NCBI GenBank assembly: GCA_944380515.1 | Contig: CALWHT010000048.1 | Coordinates: 1 to 39,028, forward strand | Direction of reading: 5' to 3' | Length of the DNA: 39,028 bases | From: an uncultured Roseburia sp. | Lineage (GTDB): Bacteria > Bacillota > Clostridia > Lachnospirales > Lachnospiraceae | Part shown: positions 26,426 to 35,577 of the stretch, one piece after another | Layout of the letters: each line of letters starts with the position of its first letter | How positions within the stretch are numbered: position 1 is the stretch's first letter | Program-made: the position numbers and the translations under genes | Notes under the pieces: model-generated | The model's database searches: none | What the model was told of the DNA's origin: nothing | The model's input: only the letters and a program-made list of their open reading frames with translations

Positions 26426-26471
26426 AGCGCCGCCCGGCGGCGGCGCTCTTAAGAGAATGCTTCGCATTCTC
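26426..26471. repeat. Two hairpins directly after aroC
   Basis: AGCGCCGCC/GGCGGCGCT with a four-base loop (26426-26447) and GAGAATGC/GCATTCTC with a three-base loop (26453-26471). Neither has a T run. They could pause RNA polymerase or protect the mRNA 3' end; the true terminator lies about 65 bases further on. Confidence 0.5.
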
Positions 26472-26536
26472 ACTGTCTCACACTACCTGGCTTGCGCATT
26501 TTTCTTCCACCAGAAAAGCGCCGCCCTACCTAACAG

Positions 26537-26596
26537 AAAAACATCCGGCAGAACGGAAGCTGCAAAAAGCAGCGTACCGTCTGCCGGATGTTTTTT
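26537..26596 (+). terminator. Bidirectional terminator between aroC and the rhomboid-like gene
   Basis: ACATCCGGCAGA (26541-26552) pairs with TCTGCCGGATGT (26580-26591), with an inner GCTGC/GCAGC stem, and the A and T runs on either side serve both strands. It can end aroC on the plus strand and the rhomboid-like gene on the minus strand. Confidence 0.85.
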
Positions 26597-26648
26597 CAGC
26601 CAATCTCTCCTGCGCCACATCCCATGAAATAAAAATATTTCATATTTT

Positions 26649-27530
26649 CTAGCTTCTTCTAATATGCTGATGTGTAAACAGATGATCCTGGCAATATTCG
26701 TAATTCCCCTCACATTTGGAGCAGAAACGGAATTCCAGAGTCGGGTCGTCCAATTCCGTTCTCCCGCAGACCGCACATTTGTGCTTTGTAATGCCGGAGC
26801 CCGGACGCGGTTCTTTCATCTGAGACTTGAACTGATGACGCCGGTGAATCTCATGCGGTGTGTAACGGTTCAAATTCCTCGTGGAGAGGAAGAAAATGAT
26901 AAAGTTCAGCAAGGACATAAAAATAGCAACCTTGCCCGACCAGCCGCTGACAAAGAACTCATAACCAATCAGTACGGCATATACGATTGCCATCCATTTC
27001 ATCTTGATCGGAATGATAAAATACAGCAGTACCTGCATGTTCGGATACATCACGGCAAACGCCAGGAAAATAGACATATTAATGTAATTTGTGCTGAACC
27101 CCGACGCCACATCATAGGAAATGATCTGCGCCATCTCGGGATACCTGGAAATCACCTGAAAATCGACGGCATACCTGATCCCATACAGGAGAAACGCACC
27201 AATCACCGAGAAAATCATTCCTCCGAATATATAGACATTAAAACGGAAGGTTCCCCAGGTACGCTCCAGCGTCATTCCGAGCTGATAATAAAACATTGCC
27301 ATAATCAGCAGGAAAATGATATTTGACTCCGTCGGCATAAATATCCAGGTCACAAGACGCCAGATTTGTCCGTGCAGAATATGATAAGGACTGAGTGCCA
27401 GATAATAGAGAATGGACGGGCTGATCATCTGAATGACAAAGCCGATGGTATAGGCACCAATCAGCCAGATAATCAGATTTGGGATAGCGAAACGCCCGAA
27501 TTTCCGCTCTAATTTATTTAACCAGTTCAT
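26649..27530 (-). CDS. Rhomboid-fold membrane protein lacking protease residues, with C-terminal zinc-ribbon-like tail
   Basis: The 293-residue protein has about six membrane segments and rhomboid landmarks IWRLVTWIFMP (57-66) and GMTLERTWGTFRFNVYIFGG (85-104). Where active rhomboids have GxSG it reads NYINMSIFL (148-156), and the later helix lacks the catalytic His (SGWSGKVAIF). It should therefore be a pseudoprotease or Derlin-like protein, perhaps a membrane-protein chaperone (inference). The tail has cysteines 252, 255, 270, 273 and 280 and histidines 283, 287 and 289, a likely zinc site in the cytoplasm. AAGG lies eight bases before ATG 27530; the frame continues upstream to 27602 without a ribosome site. 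It has its own consensus promoter. Confidence 0.85.
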   Translation of the reverse strand: MNWLNKLERKFGRFAIPNLIIWLIGAYTIGFVIQMISPSILYYLALSPYHILHGQIWRLVTWIFMPTESNIIFLLIMAMFYYQLGMTLERTWGTFRFNVYIFGGMIFSVIGAFLLYGIRYAVDFQVISRYPEMAQIISYDVASGFSTNYINMSIFLAFAVMYPNMQVLLYFIIPIKMKWMAIVYAVLIGYEFFVSGWSGKVAIFMSLLNFIIFFLSTRNLNRYTPHEIHRRHQFKSQMKEPRPGSGITKHKCAVCGRTELDDPTLEFRFCSKCEGNYEYCQDHLFTHQHIRRS

Positions 27531-27573
27531 AAATGAAACCTTGCCTTTCCGATATAAAAACGCTGCTTTTTTC

Positions 27574-27602
27574 AGTATATCCGTCCGCCCTCTCTTTGTC
27601 AA
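27574..27602 (-). promoter_or_regulatory. Promoter of the rhomboid-like gene
   Basis: Minus strand TTGACA, 17 bases, TATACT, about 45 bases before ATG 27530. This is one of the best sigma-A promoters in the window. Confidence 0.8.
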
Positions 27603-27653
27603 TCCGGGCTGATTTTATTCATAAAAAGTTAATACTTTTCCTTTATTTGCACA

Positions 27654-27682
27654 TTGTGTTTTGTCACTTCCTGTCGTATAAT
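27654..27682 (+). promoter_or_regulatory. Promoter of the activase homologue
   Basis: Plus strand TTGTGT, 17 bases, TATAAT, about 120 bases before ATG 27802. It is divergent from the rhomboid-like promoter 50 bases away. Confidence 0.65.
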
Positions 27683-27748
27683 GTACTGTGCTCGGCGTTT
27701 GCCCTGCACATTATAATAAGAAGAAACCTGTTTATATATGGATGAATT

Positions 27749-27779
27749 CCCCCGGCAGAGGCGCTTGCCGCGGCCGGGG
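27749..27779 (+). promoter_or_regulatory. GC-rich hairpin in the activase leader
   Basis: CCCCGGC (27750-27756) pairs with GCCGGGG (27773-27779), ending about 13 bases before the GGAGG site at 27792. It may tune translation or mRNA stability. No ligand-binding motif is recognised. Confidence 0.4.
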
Positions 27780-27801
27780 TACTGACGGAATGGAGGATTT
27801 T

Positions 27802-30800
27802 ATGGAACAGCATAATCTACATAAGCTCGGAATCGACATCGGTTCAACCACCGTCAAGGTTGCCGTTTTAGACGAAGCGGACAACCTGCTCTTTTCCGAC
27901 TATGAGCGTCACTTTGCCAACATCCGGGAAACGCTCCGGGGGTTGGTGCAGAAAGCCTTTGACAAGCTTGGAGACAGATTGGTTGCGCCGATGATTACCG
28001 GGTCCGGCGGTCTGACGCTGGCAACACATCTGAATATCCCGTTTGTGCAGGAGGTCATCTCGGTCTCCACCGCATTGCAGCATTACGCGCCGCAGACCGA
28101 CGTAGCCATCGAGCTCGGCGGCGAGGACGCAAAAATCATTTATTTTGAGGGCGGCAATGTAGAACAGCGTATGAACGGCATCTGTGCCGGAGGTACCGGC
28201 TCCTTTATCGATCAGATGGCATCCCTGCTTCAGACGGACGCTTCCGGTCTGAACGAATACGCCAAAAATTATAAGGCAATTTATCCGATTGCGGCACGCT
28301 GCGGTGTGTTCGCCAAAAGTGATATCCAGCCTCTGATTAACGAGGGCGCTACCAGGGAGGATCTTTCCGCCTCTATTTTCCAGGCAGTGGTCAATCAGAC
28401 CATCAGCGGACTTGCCTGCGGCAAGCCAATCCGCGGACATGTCGCATTTCTGGGCGGGCCGCTTCATTTCCTTTCGGAGCTTAAGGCGGCGTTTATCCGC
28501 ACACTGAATCTGGACGATGAGCATGCCATTACGCCGGAGAACTCTCATCTGTTCGCGGCAATCGGCTCGGCGTTAAACTATAAGCCGGAAAATACAACAA
28601 GCCTGACCGCGCTGCTGGAAAAGCTCAATTCCGATATCCACATGGAGTTTGAGGTTGCCCGGCTTGCACCGCTGTTTTCGGACCGCGCGGAATATGACGC
28701 ATTCTGTGCACGTCACAACGGACACAATGTCAAAACGGCGGATTTGGCTGCATACGAGGGCAACTGCTATCTTGGCATTGATGCAGGCTCCACCACGACG
28801 AAGGTTGCGCTGGTCGGTGAGGACGGCTCCCTGCTGTATTCCTTTTACAGCAACAATAACGGCAGTCCGCTTGTCACCGCCATCCGCTCCATCCAGGAAA
28901 TTTACGAAAAGCTTCCCCAAAAGGCCCGTATCGTACGTTCCTGCTCCACAGGCTACGGAGAGGCGCTCTTAAAGGCCGCCCTGATGCTGGACGACGGCGA
29001 GGTGGAAACGGTTGCGCACTATTACGCGGCAGCGTTCTTCAACCCGGAGGTAGACTGTATTCTGGATATCGGCGGCCAGGATATGAAATGTATCAAAATC
29101 AAAAATCAGACCGTCGACAGCGTGCAGCTTAACGAGGCCTGCTCCTCCGGCTGCGGCTCCTTTATCGAGACCTTTGCAAAATCCCTAAACTACTCCGTGC
29201 AGGACTTTGCCAGGGAGGCGCTGTTTGCCCAAAATCCGATTGATCTTGGAACCCGATGCACGGTATTTATGAATTCCAAGGTAAAGCAGGCACAGAAAGA
29301 GGGGGCTTCCGTTGCGGATATTTCGGCCGGTCTTGCCTATTCCGTTATCAAAAACGCCCTCTTTAAGGTAATCAAGCTCTCCGACGCCAGCGAGCTCGGC
29401 AAAAATATTGTTGTTCAGGGCGGAACCTTCTACAACGACGCCGTTTTGCGCAGCTTTGAGCTGATTTCGGGCTGCGAGTGCGTCCGCCCCGACATTGCGG
29501 GCATTATGGGAGCCTTCGGCGCGGCTTTAATCGCGCGGGAACGCTACGAGGAGGGACATAAAACCTCCATGCTTTCCATTGAGGAAATCAACACCTTAAC
29601 CTTCGATACAAAGCTTGCGCGCTGCCAGGGCTGTACAAACCACTGCCTGCTGACCATCAACCAGTTTTCGGGCAACCGCCGCTATATCACCGGCAACCGC
29701 TGTGAAAAAGGAATCGGAGGAGAAAAGAATAAAGAAAATATTCCGAACCTGTTTGAATATAAGAACAAACGGCTGTTTGACTATACCCCGCTGACTCCCG
29801 AAAAGGCGACCCGCGGCACGGTAGGCATCCCAAGAGTTTTAAATATGTATGAGAATTATCCGTTCTGGGCCGTATTCTTTGAGAAGCTGGACTTTCAGGT
29901 TGTGCTTTCGCCTCAGTCCACCCGCAAAATTTATGAGCTCGGCATCGAGTCCATTCCGAGCGAATCGGAATGTTACCCGGCAAAGCTTGCGCACGGACAT
30001 GTGACCTGGCTGATACACCAGAACGTAGATTTTATCTTTTACCCCTGTGTGCCTTACGAGAGAAACGAGTTTCCGGACTCCAACAACCATTATAACTGTC
30101 CGATTGTAACCTCCTACGCCGAAAATATCAAAAATAACGTAGATGAGATTACCTCCGGCCAGGTACGCTTTTACAATCCTTTTATGGCCTTTACAAATGA
30201 GGATACCCTTTCCTCCCAGTTAATCAAGATGTTTACCGCTCCCGAATTCGGGATTCCGGAATCCGAAATCAGAGACGCGGTATCGGAGGGCTTTAAGGAG
30301 CTTGCTGTTGTCCGGATGGAAATGCAGAAGAAGGGCGAGGAAGTCCTTGACTGGATGGAGAAGAACGGGAAACGCGGAATTGTACTGGCCGGACGCCCCT
30401 ACCATGTGGACCCGGAAATCAATCACGGTATTCCCGAATTGATCACTTCCTACGGAATTGCCGTGCTGACGGAGGACTCCGTTTCACACCTGCACCAGGT
30501 GGAGCGTCCGCTTATCGTCATGGACCAGTGGATGTATCACTCCCGCCTGTACGCAGCGGCAAACTTTGTAAAAACAAGGGACGACTTGGACTTAATCCAG
30601 CTAAATTCCTTCGGCTGCGGCCTCGATGCCGTAACGACCGACGCGGTCAGCGATATTCTGACGAAATCGGGCAAGATTTATACCTGTCTGAAAATTGACG
30701 AGGTGAACAACCTGGGCGCCGCGCGTATCAGAATCCGCTCCCTGCTCTCCGCCATCCGCGTGCGCGAGAAGAAACAGGAAAAACGGACCATTGTACCGGC

Positions 30801-32061
30801 AAATTATGAGCGCGTGGTATTTACCGAGGAAATGCGCAAAAATTATACGATTCTCTGCCCGCAGATGTCCCCGATCCACTTTGAGCTGCTGGAACCGGCC
30901 TTCTGCGCCGCCGGCTACAATCTGGTCGTACCGGATATCCCGAGCCGCACCTGCGTGGACGTAGGCTTGAAATACGTAAACAACGATGCCTGCTATCCGT
31001 CCCTGATCGTCGTCGGGCAGCTTATGAGCGCCGTGATGTCGGGCAATTATGATATGAACAGAACCGCGATTCTGATTTCCCAGACCGGCGGCGGCTGCCG
31101 TGCCAGCAATTATATCGGCTTTATCCGCCGTGCCTTAGAAAAGGCGGGCTACCCGAATGTTCCGGTCATTTCCGTCAACTTAAGCGGGCTTGAGAGCAAT
31201 CCTGGCTTTAAGATGACGCCTTCACTGATTCAGCGCGGCCTGTATGCGCTGGAATTCGGCGATATTTTCCTGCGCTGCCTCTACCGCACGCGTCCGTATG
31301 AAGCGGTGCCGGGTTCCGCGAACGCACTGCACGAGAAATGGAAAAAAGAAGTCATCGCCTTTGTTACGCAGGATAAGCTGCTCTCCCACCGCAAATTCAA
31401 ACGCATGTGCCGGGAGATTATCCGGGACTTTGACCGGCTGGAGCGCATTGACGTACAGAAACCGCGTGTGGGCGTGGTAGGTGAAATTCTCGTAAAATTC
31501 CATCCTGCCGCGAACAATGATCTGGTTGGCCTGCTGGAGGCGGAAGGCGCTGAGGCAGTTGTGCCGGATTTGACGGATTTCCTGCTTTACTGCTTTTACA
31601 ATACCGGTTTTAAAGCCGATAACCTCGGCTTCAGCAAAAAATCCAAGCGGATTGGACGCCTCGGTATTTGGTTTTTCGAGTGGCTTCGGAGTGCCGCGCG
31701 TGACGAATTGGAAAAAAGCAGGCACTTTGACGCGCCCGCCCGCATCGATGACCTTGCCAATTATGCAAGGGATATTGTCTCGGAGGGCAATCAGACCGGC
31801 GAGGGCTGGTTCTTAACCGGTGAAATGTTAGAGCTGATTCATACCGGCACGCCGAATATCGTCTGCACGCAGCCGTTCGCCTGCCTGCCAAACCACGTGG
31901 TCGGCAAAGGCGTCATTAAGGAGCTGCGCCACCGCTACCCGGAGTCAAATATCGTTGCCATCGACTATGACCCGGGCGCAAGCGAAGTAAATCAGTTAAA
32001 CCGCATCAAGCTGATGCTCTCGACTGCAAATAAAAATTTACAGAAGCAGCAGAGCCGTTAA
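27802..32061 (+). CDS. Large 2-hydroxyacyl-CoA dehydratase activase-like protein (duplicated BcrAD/BadFG domain plus DUF2229)
   Basis: The 1419-residue protein has two ASKHA ATPase domains: [14 protein letters not shown] (about 9-22, to about 290) and [18 protein letters not shown] (from about 322 to 610). Each keeps the paired cysteines that hold a [4Fe-4S] cluster in activators: ICAGGTGSF (Cys128) and [10 protein letters not shown] (Cys167), then [10 protein letters not shown] and [11 protein letters not shown] cysteine segment [11 protein letters not shown] follows, then a DUF2229-type region and a C-terminal part ([20 protein letters not shown]) like dehydratase subunits. True activases pass ATP-driven electrons to 2-hydroxyacyl-CoA dehydratases. 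No dehydratase gene is nearby, so the partner is unknown. GGAGG lies five bases before ATG 27802, which excludes an in-frame start at 27688. Confidence 0.92.
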   Translation: MEQHNLHKLGIDIGSTTVKVAVLDEADNLLFSDYERHFANIRETLRGLVQKAFDKLGDRLVAPMITGSGGLTLATHLNIPFVQEVISVSTALQHYAPQTDVAIELGGEDAKIIYFEGGNVEQRMNGICAGGTGSFIDQMASLLQTDASGLNEYAKNYKAIYPIAARCGVFAKSDIQPLINEGATREDLSASIFQAVVNQTISGLACGKPIRGHVAFLGGPLHFLSELKAAFIRTLNLDDEHAITPENSHLFAAIGSALNYKPENTTSLTALLEKLNSDIHMEFEVARLAPLFSDRAEYDAFCARHNGHNVKTADLAAYEGNCYLGIDAGSTTTKVALVGEDGSLLYSFYSNNNGSPLVTAIRSIQEIYEKLPQKARIVRSCSTGYGEALLKAALMLDDGEVETVAHYYAAAFFNPEVDCILDIGGQDMKCIKIKNQTVDSVQLNEACSSGCGSFIETFAKSLNYSVQDFAREALFAQNPIDLGTRCTVFMNSKVKQAQKEGASVADISAGLAYSVIKNALFKVIKLSDASELGKNIVVQGGTFYNDAVLRSFELISGCECVRPDIAGIMGAFGAALIARERYEEGHKTSMLSIEEINTLTFDTKLARCQGCTNHCLLTINQFSGNRRYITGNRCEKGIGGEKNKENIPNLFEYKNKRLFDYTPLTPEKATRGTVGIPRVLNMYENYPFWAVFFEKLDFQVVLSPQSTRKIYELGIESIPSESECYPAKLAHGHVTWLIHQNVDFIFYPCVPYERNEFPDSNNHYNCPIVTSYAENIKNNVDEITSGQVRFYNPFMAFTNEDTLSSQLIKMFTAPEFGIPESEIRDAVSEGFKELAVVRMEMQKKGEEVLDWMEKNGKRGIVLAGRPYHVDPEINHGIPELITSYGIAVLTEDSVSHLHQVERPLIVMDQWMYHSRLYAAANFVKTRDDLDLIQLNSFGCGLDAVTTDAVSDILTKSGKIYTCLKIDEVNNLGAARIRIRSLLSAIRVREKKQEKRTIVPANYERVVFTEEMRKNYTILCPQMSPIHFELLEPAFCAAGYNLVVPDIPSRTCVDVGLKYVNNDACYPSLIVVGQLMSAVMSGNYDMNRTAILISQTGGGCRASNYIGFIRRALEKAGYPNVPVISVNLSGLESNPGFKMTPSLIQRGLYALEFGDIFLRCLYRTRPYEAVPGSANALHEKWKKEVIAFVTQDKLLSHRKFKRMCREIIRDFDRLERIDVQKPRVGVVGEILVKFHPAANNDLVGLLEAEGAEAVVPDLTDFLLYCFYNTGFKADNLGFSKKSKRIGRLGIWFFEWLRSAARDELEKSRHFDAPARIDDLANYARDIVSEGNQTGEGWFLTGEMLELIHTGTPNIVCTQPFACLPNHVVGKGVIKELRHRYPESNIVAIDYDPGASEVNQLNRIKLMLSTANKNLQKQQSR

Positions 32062-32083
32062 AGGGCCTGCCGCTTCCCGCAAC

Positions 32084-32123
32084 AAAAATACCGGGAACCG
32101 CCGCGGCAGTTCCCGGTATTTTT
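32084..32123 (+). terminator. Bidirectional terminator after the activase homologue
   Basis: AAAAATACCGGGAAC and GTTCCCGGTATTTTT form a perfect 15-bp stem around a GC-rich loop. The T run serves the plus strand and the A run serves the minus-strand gene ending at 32140. Confidence 0.9.
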
Positions 32124-32139
32124 CATATAATAAATATTT

Positions 32140-32547
32140 CTACTCTTCATTCGCTTCAACAAAATCGCAAAAATCTTTGCCGGCCTCCGAGGAAAACCGA
32201 TACTCCTCCTCCACGCCCTGATAGGAAATGGAAAAGCTTCCCTCCATATCCAAATAAGACTGCGCCATCGCAACCGCATCCAAAAACTCAGCCATATCCA
32301 TCAAAAATGCCTTTGCATCCTCCGGAGAACTGCAGCTTTCTTCCGCAATGTCTTCCTCTACGTAGAGACGCAGCGCAAACTCCTCCAAATCACTCTCATT
32401 ATCAAGCTTTGCACTCTGAAAATAGCGGTTCGTACAATTCAAAAACAGATTGCTCACATAGGACGCCGTAGAAAGGATCCGCGACTGCGAAACATCCTCC
32501 GCTTCCATATAAATTTTATAGTTAATTTTCATTTTATCTTCTGCCAT
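32140..32547 (-). CDS. Small acidic protein of unknown function
   Basis: The 135-residue protein begins MAEDKMKINYKIYMEAED and is strongly acidic, with short beta-like and helical stretches (SRILSTASYVSNLFLNC, MDMAEFLDAVAMAQSYLD). It has no signal peptide, membrane segment or known motif. GGAGG lies five bases before ATG 32547, which excludes an in-frame start at 32691 that runs into the next gene. It lies alone between the activase terminator and pdaA. Confidence 0.75.
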   Translation of the reverse strand: MAEDKMKINYKIYMEAEDVSQSRILSTASYVSNLFLNCTNRYFQSAKLDNESDLEEFALRLYVEEDIAEESCSSPEDAKAFLMDMAEFLDAVAMAQSYLDMEGSFSISYQGVEEEYRFSSEAGKDFCDFVEANEE

Positions 32548-32659
32548 AATAACCTCCATTCCGTTCCCCAGTATAAAAAACTTTATTTTTTCTGTCAAGA
32601 ACATTTCCCGGTTTTTTCCGTGTTTTCGTTTTCCGCCGTTTCTGTTTGCCCCAGCAAAT

Positions 32660-33478
32660 CTACACACCGCACAAATCGGAAAGCGGCGCAAACGTATACC
32701 CCATTTCCTCCCACTTTGTCAAAAGCTCATCTAAAATTTCGGCGTTTGTAGAGGAAGTGCTGTGCAAAAGTACAATCGCCCCCGGATGAATCCGGCTTAA
32801 CAGCTTGTCGAAGGCTTCCTCCTTCGTCGGCTGGTCATCTGCATTCCAGTCCACGTATGCCAGGCTCCAGAAAAAGGTCTGATAGCCAAGCTCCTTTGCC
32901 ATCTCAAGATTCTCTGTGCTGTACTTCCCCTGGGGCGGCCGGTAATATTTTGTCATCTCCTGGCCCGTAATCTCACAGAAGAGCGCTGTCACGTCATCCA
33001 TTTCCTTCTGAAACGAAGCGAGATCCGAAATGGAGGACATGTCGGGATGGTGATATGTATGATTTCCGACCGTATGCCCTTCCTCTGTCATGCGCTTTAC
33101 GATATCCGGCGCTGATTCCAGAAAATGACCCACAACAAAAAAGGTTGCCCTGACATTATGTTTTTTTAGGGCATCCAAAATAGGCTCTGTGTTCCCGTTC
33201 TCGTACCCGCAGTCAAACGTCAGATAAATGACCTTTTCGTCCGGGTTTCCCACATAGTAAGCGTTATATTGCTTCAATTCATCCGCCGTCGCATTTCCGG
33301 TCGGCTGCGTGCCCTCCGCGCCAAACCCAAGGCCCCAGCTCTCCGCCTGCTGCTGGATGGATACCGTATCCACCGCCGCGCCATCGTTTTCCCGAATGGC
33401 CGCAATGCCTCTGCCCGCAAAAAACATCAGCCCAAACAGCAATATCGTTCCAAAAACTCTGATTCCTTTCTTTTTCAT
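32660..33478 (-). CDS. pdaA: PdaA-type polysaccharide deacetylase
   Basis: The 272-residue protein has an N-terminal membrane anchor or signal (about 6-28) and a NodB-type domain. Its first motif is FDCGYENG (Asp89) instead of FDDGP, and the metal motif is HTYHHPD (His140, His144); RPPQGKYS and GAIVLLHST complete the site. That variant first motif and length match PdaA, which deacetylates muramic acid during cortex delta-lactam formation in spores. This suggests a spore-former. AAGGA lies five bases before ATG 33478; an ATG at 33493 has no ribosome site. Confidence 0.9.
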   Translation of the reverse strand: MKKKGIRVFGTILLFGLMFFAGRGIAAIRENDGAAVDTVSIQQQAESWGLGFGAEGTQPTGNATADELKQYNAYYVGNPDEKVIYLTFDCGYENGNTEPILDALKKHNVRATFFVVGHFLESAPDIVKRMTEEGHTVGNHTYHHPDMSSISDLASFQKEMDDVTALFCEITGQEMTKYYRPPQGKYSTENLEMAKELGYQTFFWSLAYVDWNADDQPTKEEAFDKLLSRIHPGAIVLLHSTSSTNAEILDELLTKWEEMGYTFAPLSDLCGV

Positions 33479-33547
33479 GGCTTTCCTTCCCATAATTCTT
33501 TACCATTATTATATGAACCGGAAAACATGTACCATGATGAAAAGGCT

Positions 33548-33590
33548 TATGTCGATTTATATATTTTTTCATATTTTTATGTCGTTTTTA
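33548..33590 (+). repeat. TTATGTCG direct repeats upstream of the Spo0A-like gene
   Basis: TTATGTCGATTT (33548-33559) and TTATGTCGTTTT (33578-33589) lie exactly 30 bases apart. The known Spo0A box is TGTCGAA; the copies match it at six and five of seven bases. The 30-base step, about three helical turns, fits paired sites on one DNA face. They could be sites for Spo0A or for the encoded protein (inference). Confidence 0.4.
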
Positions 33591-33661
33591 TTCCTTTTTC
33601 GTCTATCCTGGTATTTTGCATTTTACAATTGAAACGAATAGGAAAATAATGGGAGGTACTA

Positions 33662-34003
33662 ATGAAAGACGAAATTAAAAAATTACTTTTATCACTCGGC
33701 ATCCGTTCCACCTACAATGGATTCCAATACCTTTGCTACGCCCTGGAGCTCTGTCTTGAGCGGGAGGATTATCTGCTGGCAGTCTACAGTAATCTGTATG
33801 TCGATGTAGCCGAAAAATTTCACACCAGCCGAAATAACATTGAGCACTGCATCCGCACCGTCGTCTCCTATTGCTGGGAACGCGGCAACCGCGAGCGCCT
33901 TATGCAGCTTGCCGGCTACGAATTGAAGGACAAACCAACGAACGGCGAATTTATTGATATTTTATATCAGCATCTCGTCCTGCTAAAAAAGGACACCAGG
34001 TAA
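33662..34003 (+). CDS. Stand-alone Spo0A C-terminal DNA-binding domain protein
   Basis: The 113-residue protein matches the effector domain of Spo0A along its whole length: LLLSLGIRSTYNGFQYL, a VYSNLYVDVAEKFHTSRNN helix-turn-helix region, EHCIRTVVSYCWERGN and GYELKDKPTNGEFI. The phosphorylated receiver domain of true Spo0A is absent, and the gene begins at a normal start (GGGAGG five bases before ATG 33662), so this is not a truncation at the window edge. It probably binds Spo0A-box-like DNA constitutively or as a competitor of Spo0A (inference). It sits divergent from pdaA, a gene of spore cortex formation. Confidence 0.9.
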   Translation: MKDEIKKLLLSLGIRSTYNGFQYLCYALELCLEREDYLLAVYSNLYVDVAEKFHTSRNNIEHCIRTVVSYCWERGNRERLMQLAGYELKDKPTNGEFIDILYQHLVLLKKDTR

Positions 34004-34025
34004 CAGTGTCCGCAATTCAGCAAAA

Positions 34026-34065
34026 ACCGGGTGCCAAAGGGGCAGCACACCCTTGGACACCCGGT
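34026..34065. terminator. Bidirectional terminator between the Spo0A-like gene and the ABC permease gene
   Basis: ACCGGGTGCC pairs with the GGaCACCCGGT arm around a GC-rich inner stem. On the minus strand it is followed by TTTTTG, shortly after the permease stop; on the plus strand it lies 23 bases after the Spo0A-like stop. Confidence 0.75.
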
Positions 34066-34078
34066 TCCTTCTGTTTTC

Positions 34079-34729
34079 CTAAAACTCCTTCTTACTCATC
34101 ACCTTACAGCTAATCCGATATGACAGTAACAATACAACCACTGCGAGCAAAACACCTGTCAGAATTGTCATGCCCATGCTTATTGCAGGAAGACGGTTGA
34201 GAACAAAACCCCAGTCTAAACCGAAGGTTTTCAAAACATTTGCGGCTATTGCGCTTAACGCCGCGATTCCTCCCACAACAGCGATAATTGCAATTCTTCC
34301 TTTTTCTGCCCCGAATTTCAACTGAAAAGGAATCATAATCGACAATAAAACCAGAATGATCGGCAGTATCAAAAGCGCCGACAGAAAATAATCCGTATAC
34401 GAATCGATTCCCTTTGCCAGAGAGAAACATGTACTGATAATCACTCCAAACAGCCACGCACAGCCTCCAAGAATAAATCCGAAGGTGTATTTTTCCAGAA
34501 CATAGCCTTTGCGTGTAATCGGCAGCGAAAACAGAAACGCGTTTCCGTTGTCAAATTCATCATAGCTGATGGAGCTTATGGTGAACAGGGAACCAACAAA
34601 TCCCAAAAAAGCAATCGCAAACGTGGACTCCGCTGTTGCTGTCATGAAAACCGCCAGAACCAGAATCACCAAAAAGAAATTTTTTTGCCCCTTCATCAAT
34701 CTGAAATCTTTCATCAATAATCCTTTCAC
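34079..34729 (-). CDS. ABC-2 type transporter permease
   Basis: The 216-residue protein has six hydrophobic segments (for example FFLVILVLAVFMTATAES, GGCAWLFGVIISTCFSL, LLAVVVLLLSYRISC) and the ABC-2 feature SYDEFDNGNAFLFSLPITRKGYV spread over residues 54-76. It should form the membrane part of the exporter with the ATPase gene upstream. It starts at GTG 34729, overlapping the ATPase stop by four bases, with AGGGGGA seven bases before. An ATG at 34714 with AAGGA is the alternative. Confidence 0.9.
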   Translation of the reverse strand: MKGLLMKDFRLMKGQKNFFLVILVLAVFMTATAESTFAIAFLGFVGSLFTISSISYDEFDNGNAFLFSLPITRKGYVLEKYTFGFILGGCAWLFGVIISTCFSLAKGIDSYTDYFLSALLILPIILVLLSIMIPFQLKFGAEKGRIAIIAVVGGIAALSAIAANVLKTFGLDWGFVLNRLPAISMGMTILTGVLLAVVVLLLSYRISCKVMSKKEF

Positions 34730-35577
34730 AACGCAGTCCCCCTTATCATCATTGTTATCACATTGTCAACAGTGCCCTTTTCCATTGCAGCCGCCGGATA
34801 ATTTTCCGCATAATATTGTCTTTGATCCGTCAGGCAGCTATAGCCATACGGCTCCTTTTTGAAACGCAGAAGATACTGTTTATCGAGGCCTTCATATTGT
34901 TCTTCATCTACCTTCAAAAGAGCATAATCGCTCAATAAAACGTCAGTATCCTCGTGCATGATGATTTTCCCGTCATGTATCATATAAAGGTCATCACACA
35001 GCGTTTCCAAATCACTGGAGATATGGGAACTGATCAGAATCGAATTTTCTTCATCCTCTTCCATATATTCCCGCAGCAGCTCTAATAATTCATCCCTTGT
35101 AATTACGTCCAGGCCGACGGTCGGTTCGTCGAGTATCAGCAGCTTTGCATGATTGCATATGGCCGCTAATAATTTCAGCTTCGCCTTCATTCCGGTTGAG
35201 AAATCTTTAATCTTCTTATTTGCCGGCAATTGGAATCTCTGCATCTGTCTCATAAAAAACGGTTTATCAAAATTTGCATAAAGATGCGAGAGAATCGGAA
35301 TAATGTCGTTAATCGTTAAATATCCGCTGAATCCGGAATCCGAGAGCACGACGCCTATTTTCTGCCTGTCTTTTACGCTCAGCTCACGCACATCTTTGCC
35401 GAAAATTTTTATAGTCCCGCGGTCAACCGCTATCAGCCCTAAGATTGCCTTGAAGGTGGTACTCTTTCCGGCGCCATTTTGACCAATCAATCCGGTGATA
35501 CGGCCTTTCCCGACTTTCATGGAACAATCAAGCGTAAAATCACCATAATTTTTCACCAAACCATTTATTTCCAACAT
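34726..35577 (-). CDS. ABC transporter ATP-binding protein
   Basis: The 283-residue ATPase shows Walker A GQNGAGKST, signature FSTGMKAKLKLL, Walker B LLILDEPTVGLD and the H-loop ISSHIS, plus a C-terminal extension of about 80 residues (DYALLKVDEEQYEGL onward) seen in GntR-linked exporters. It powers the adjacent permease. The substrate is unknown; relatives of the YtrBCDEF type answer to cell-wall stress. Its ATG follows the GntR stop codon directly (TAAATG), so translation is coupled. Confidence 0.95.
   Translation of the reverse strand: MLEINGLVKNYGDFTLDCSMKVGKGRITGLIGQNGAGKSTTFKAILGLIAVDRGTIKIFGKDVRELSVKDRQKIGVVLSDSGFSGYLTINDIIPILSHLYANFDKPFFMRQMQRFQLPANKKIKDFSTGMKAKLKLLAAICNHAKLLILDEPTVGLDVITRDELLELLREYMEEDEENSILISSHISSDLETLCDDLYMIHDGKIIMHEDTDVLLSDYALLKVDEEQYEGLDKQYLLRFKKEPYGYSCLTDQRQYYAENYPAAAMEKGTVDNVITMMIRGTAL

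Noticed and set aside
26483-26776. A 97-residue minus frame after the rhomboid-like gene
   Set aside because: It runs through the strong bidirectional terminator, overlaps the rhomboid-like gene and has no ribosome site.
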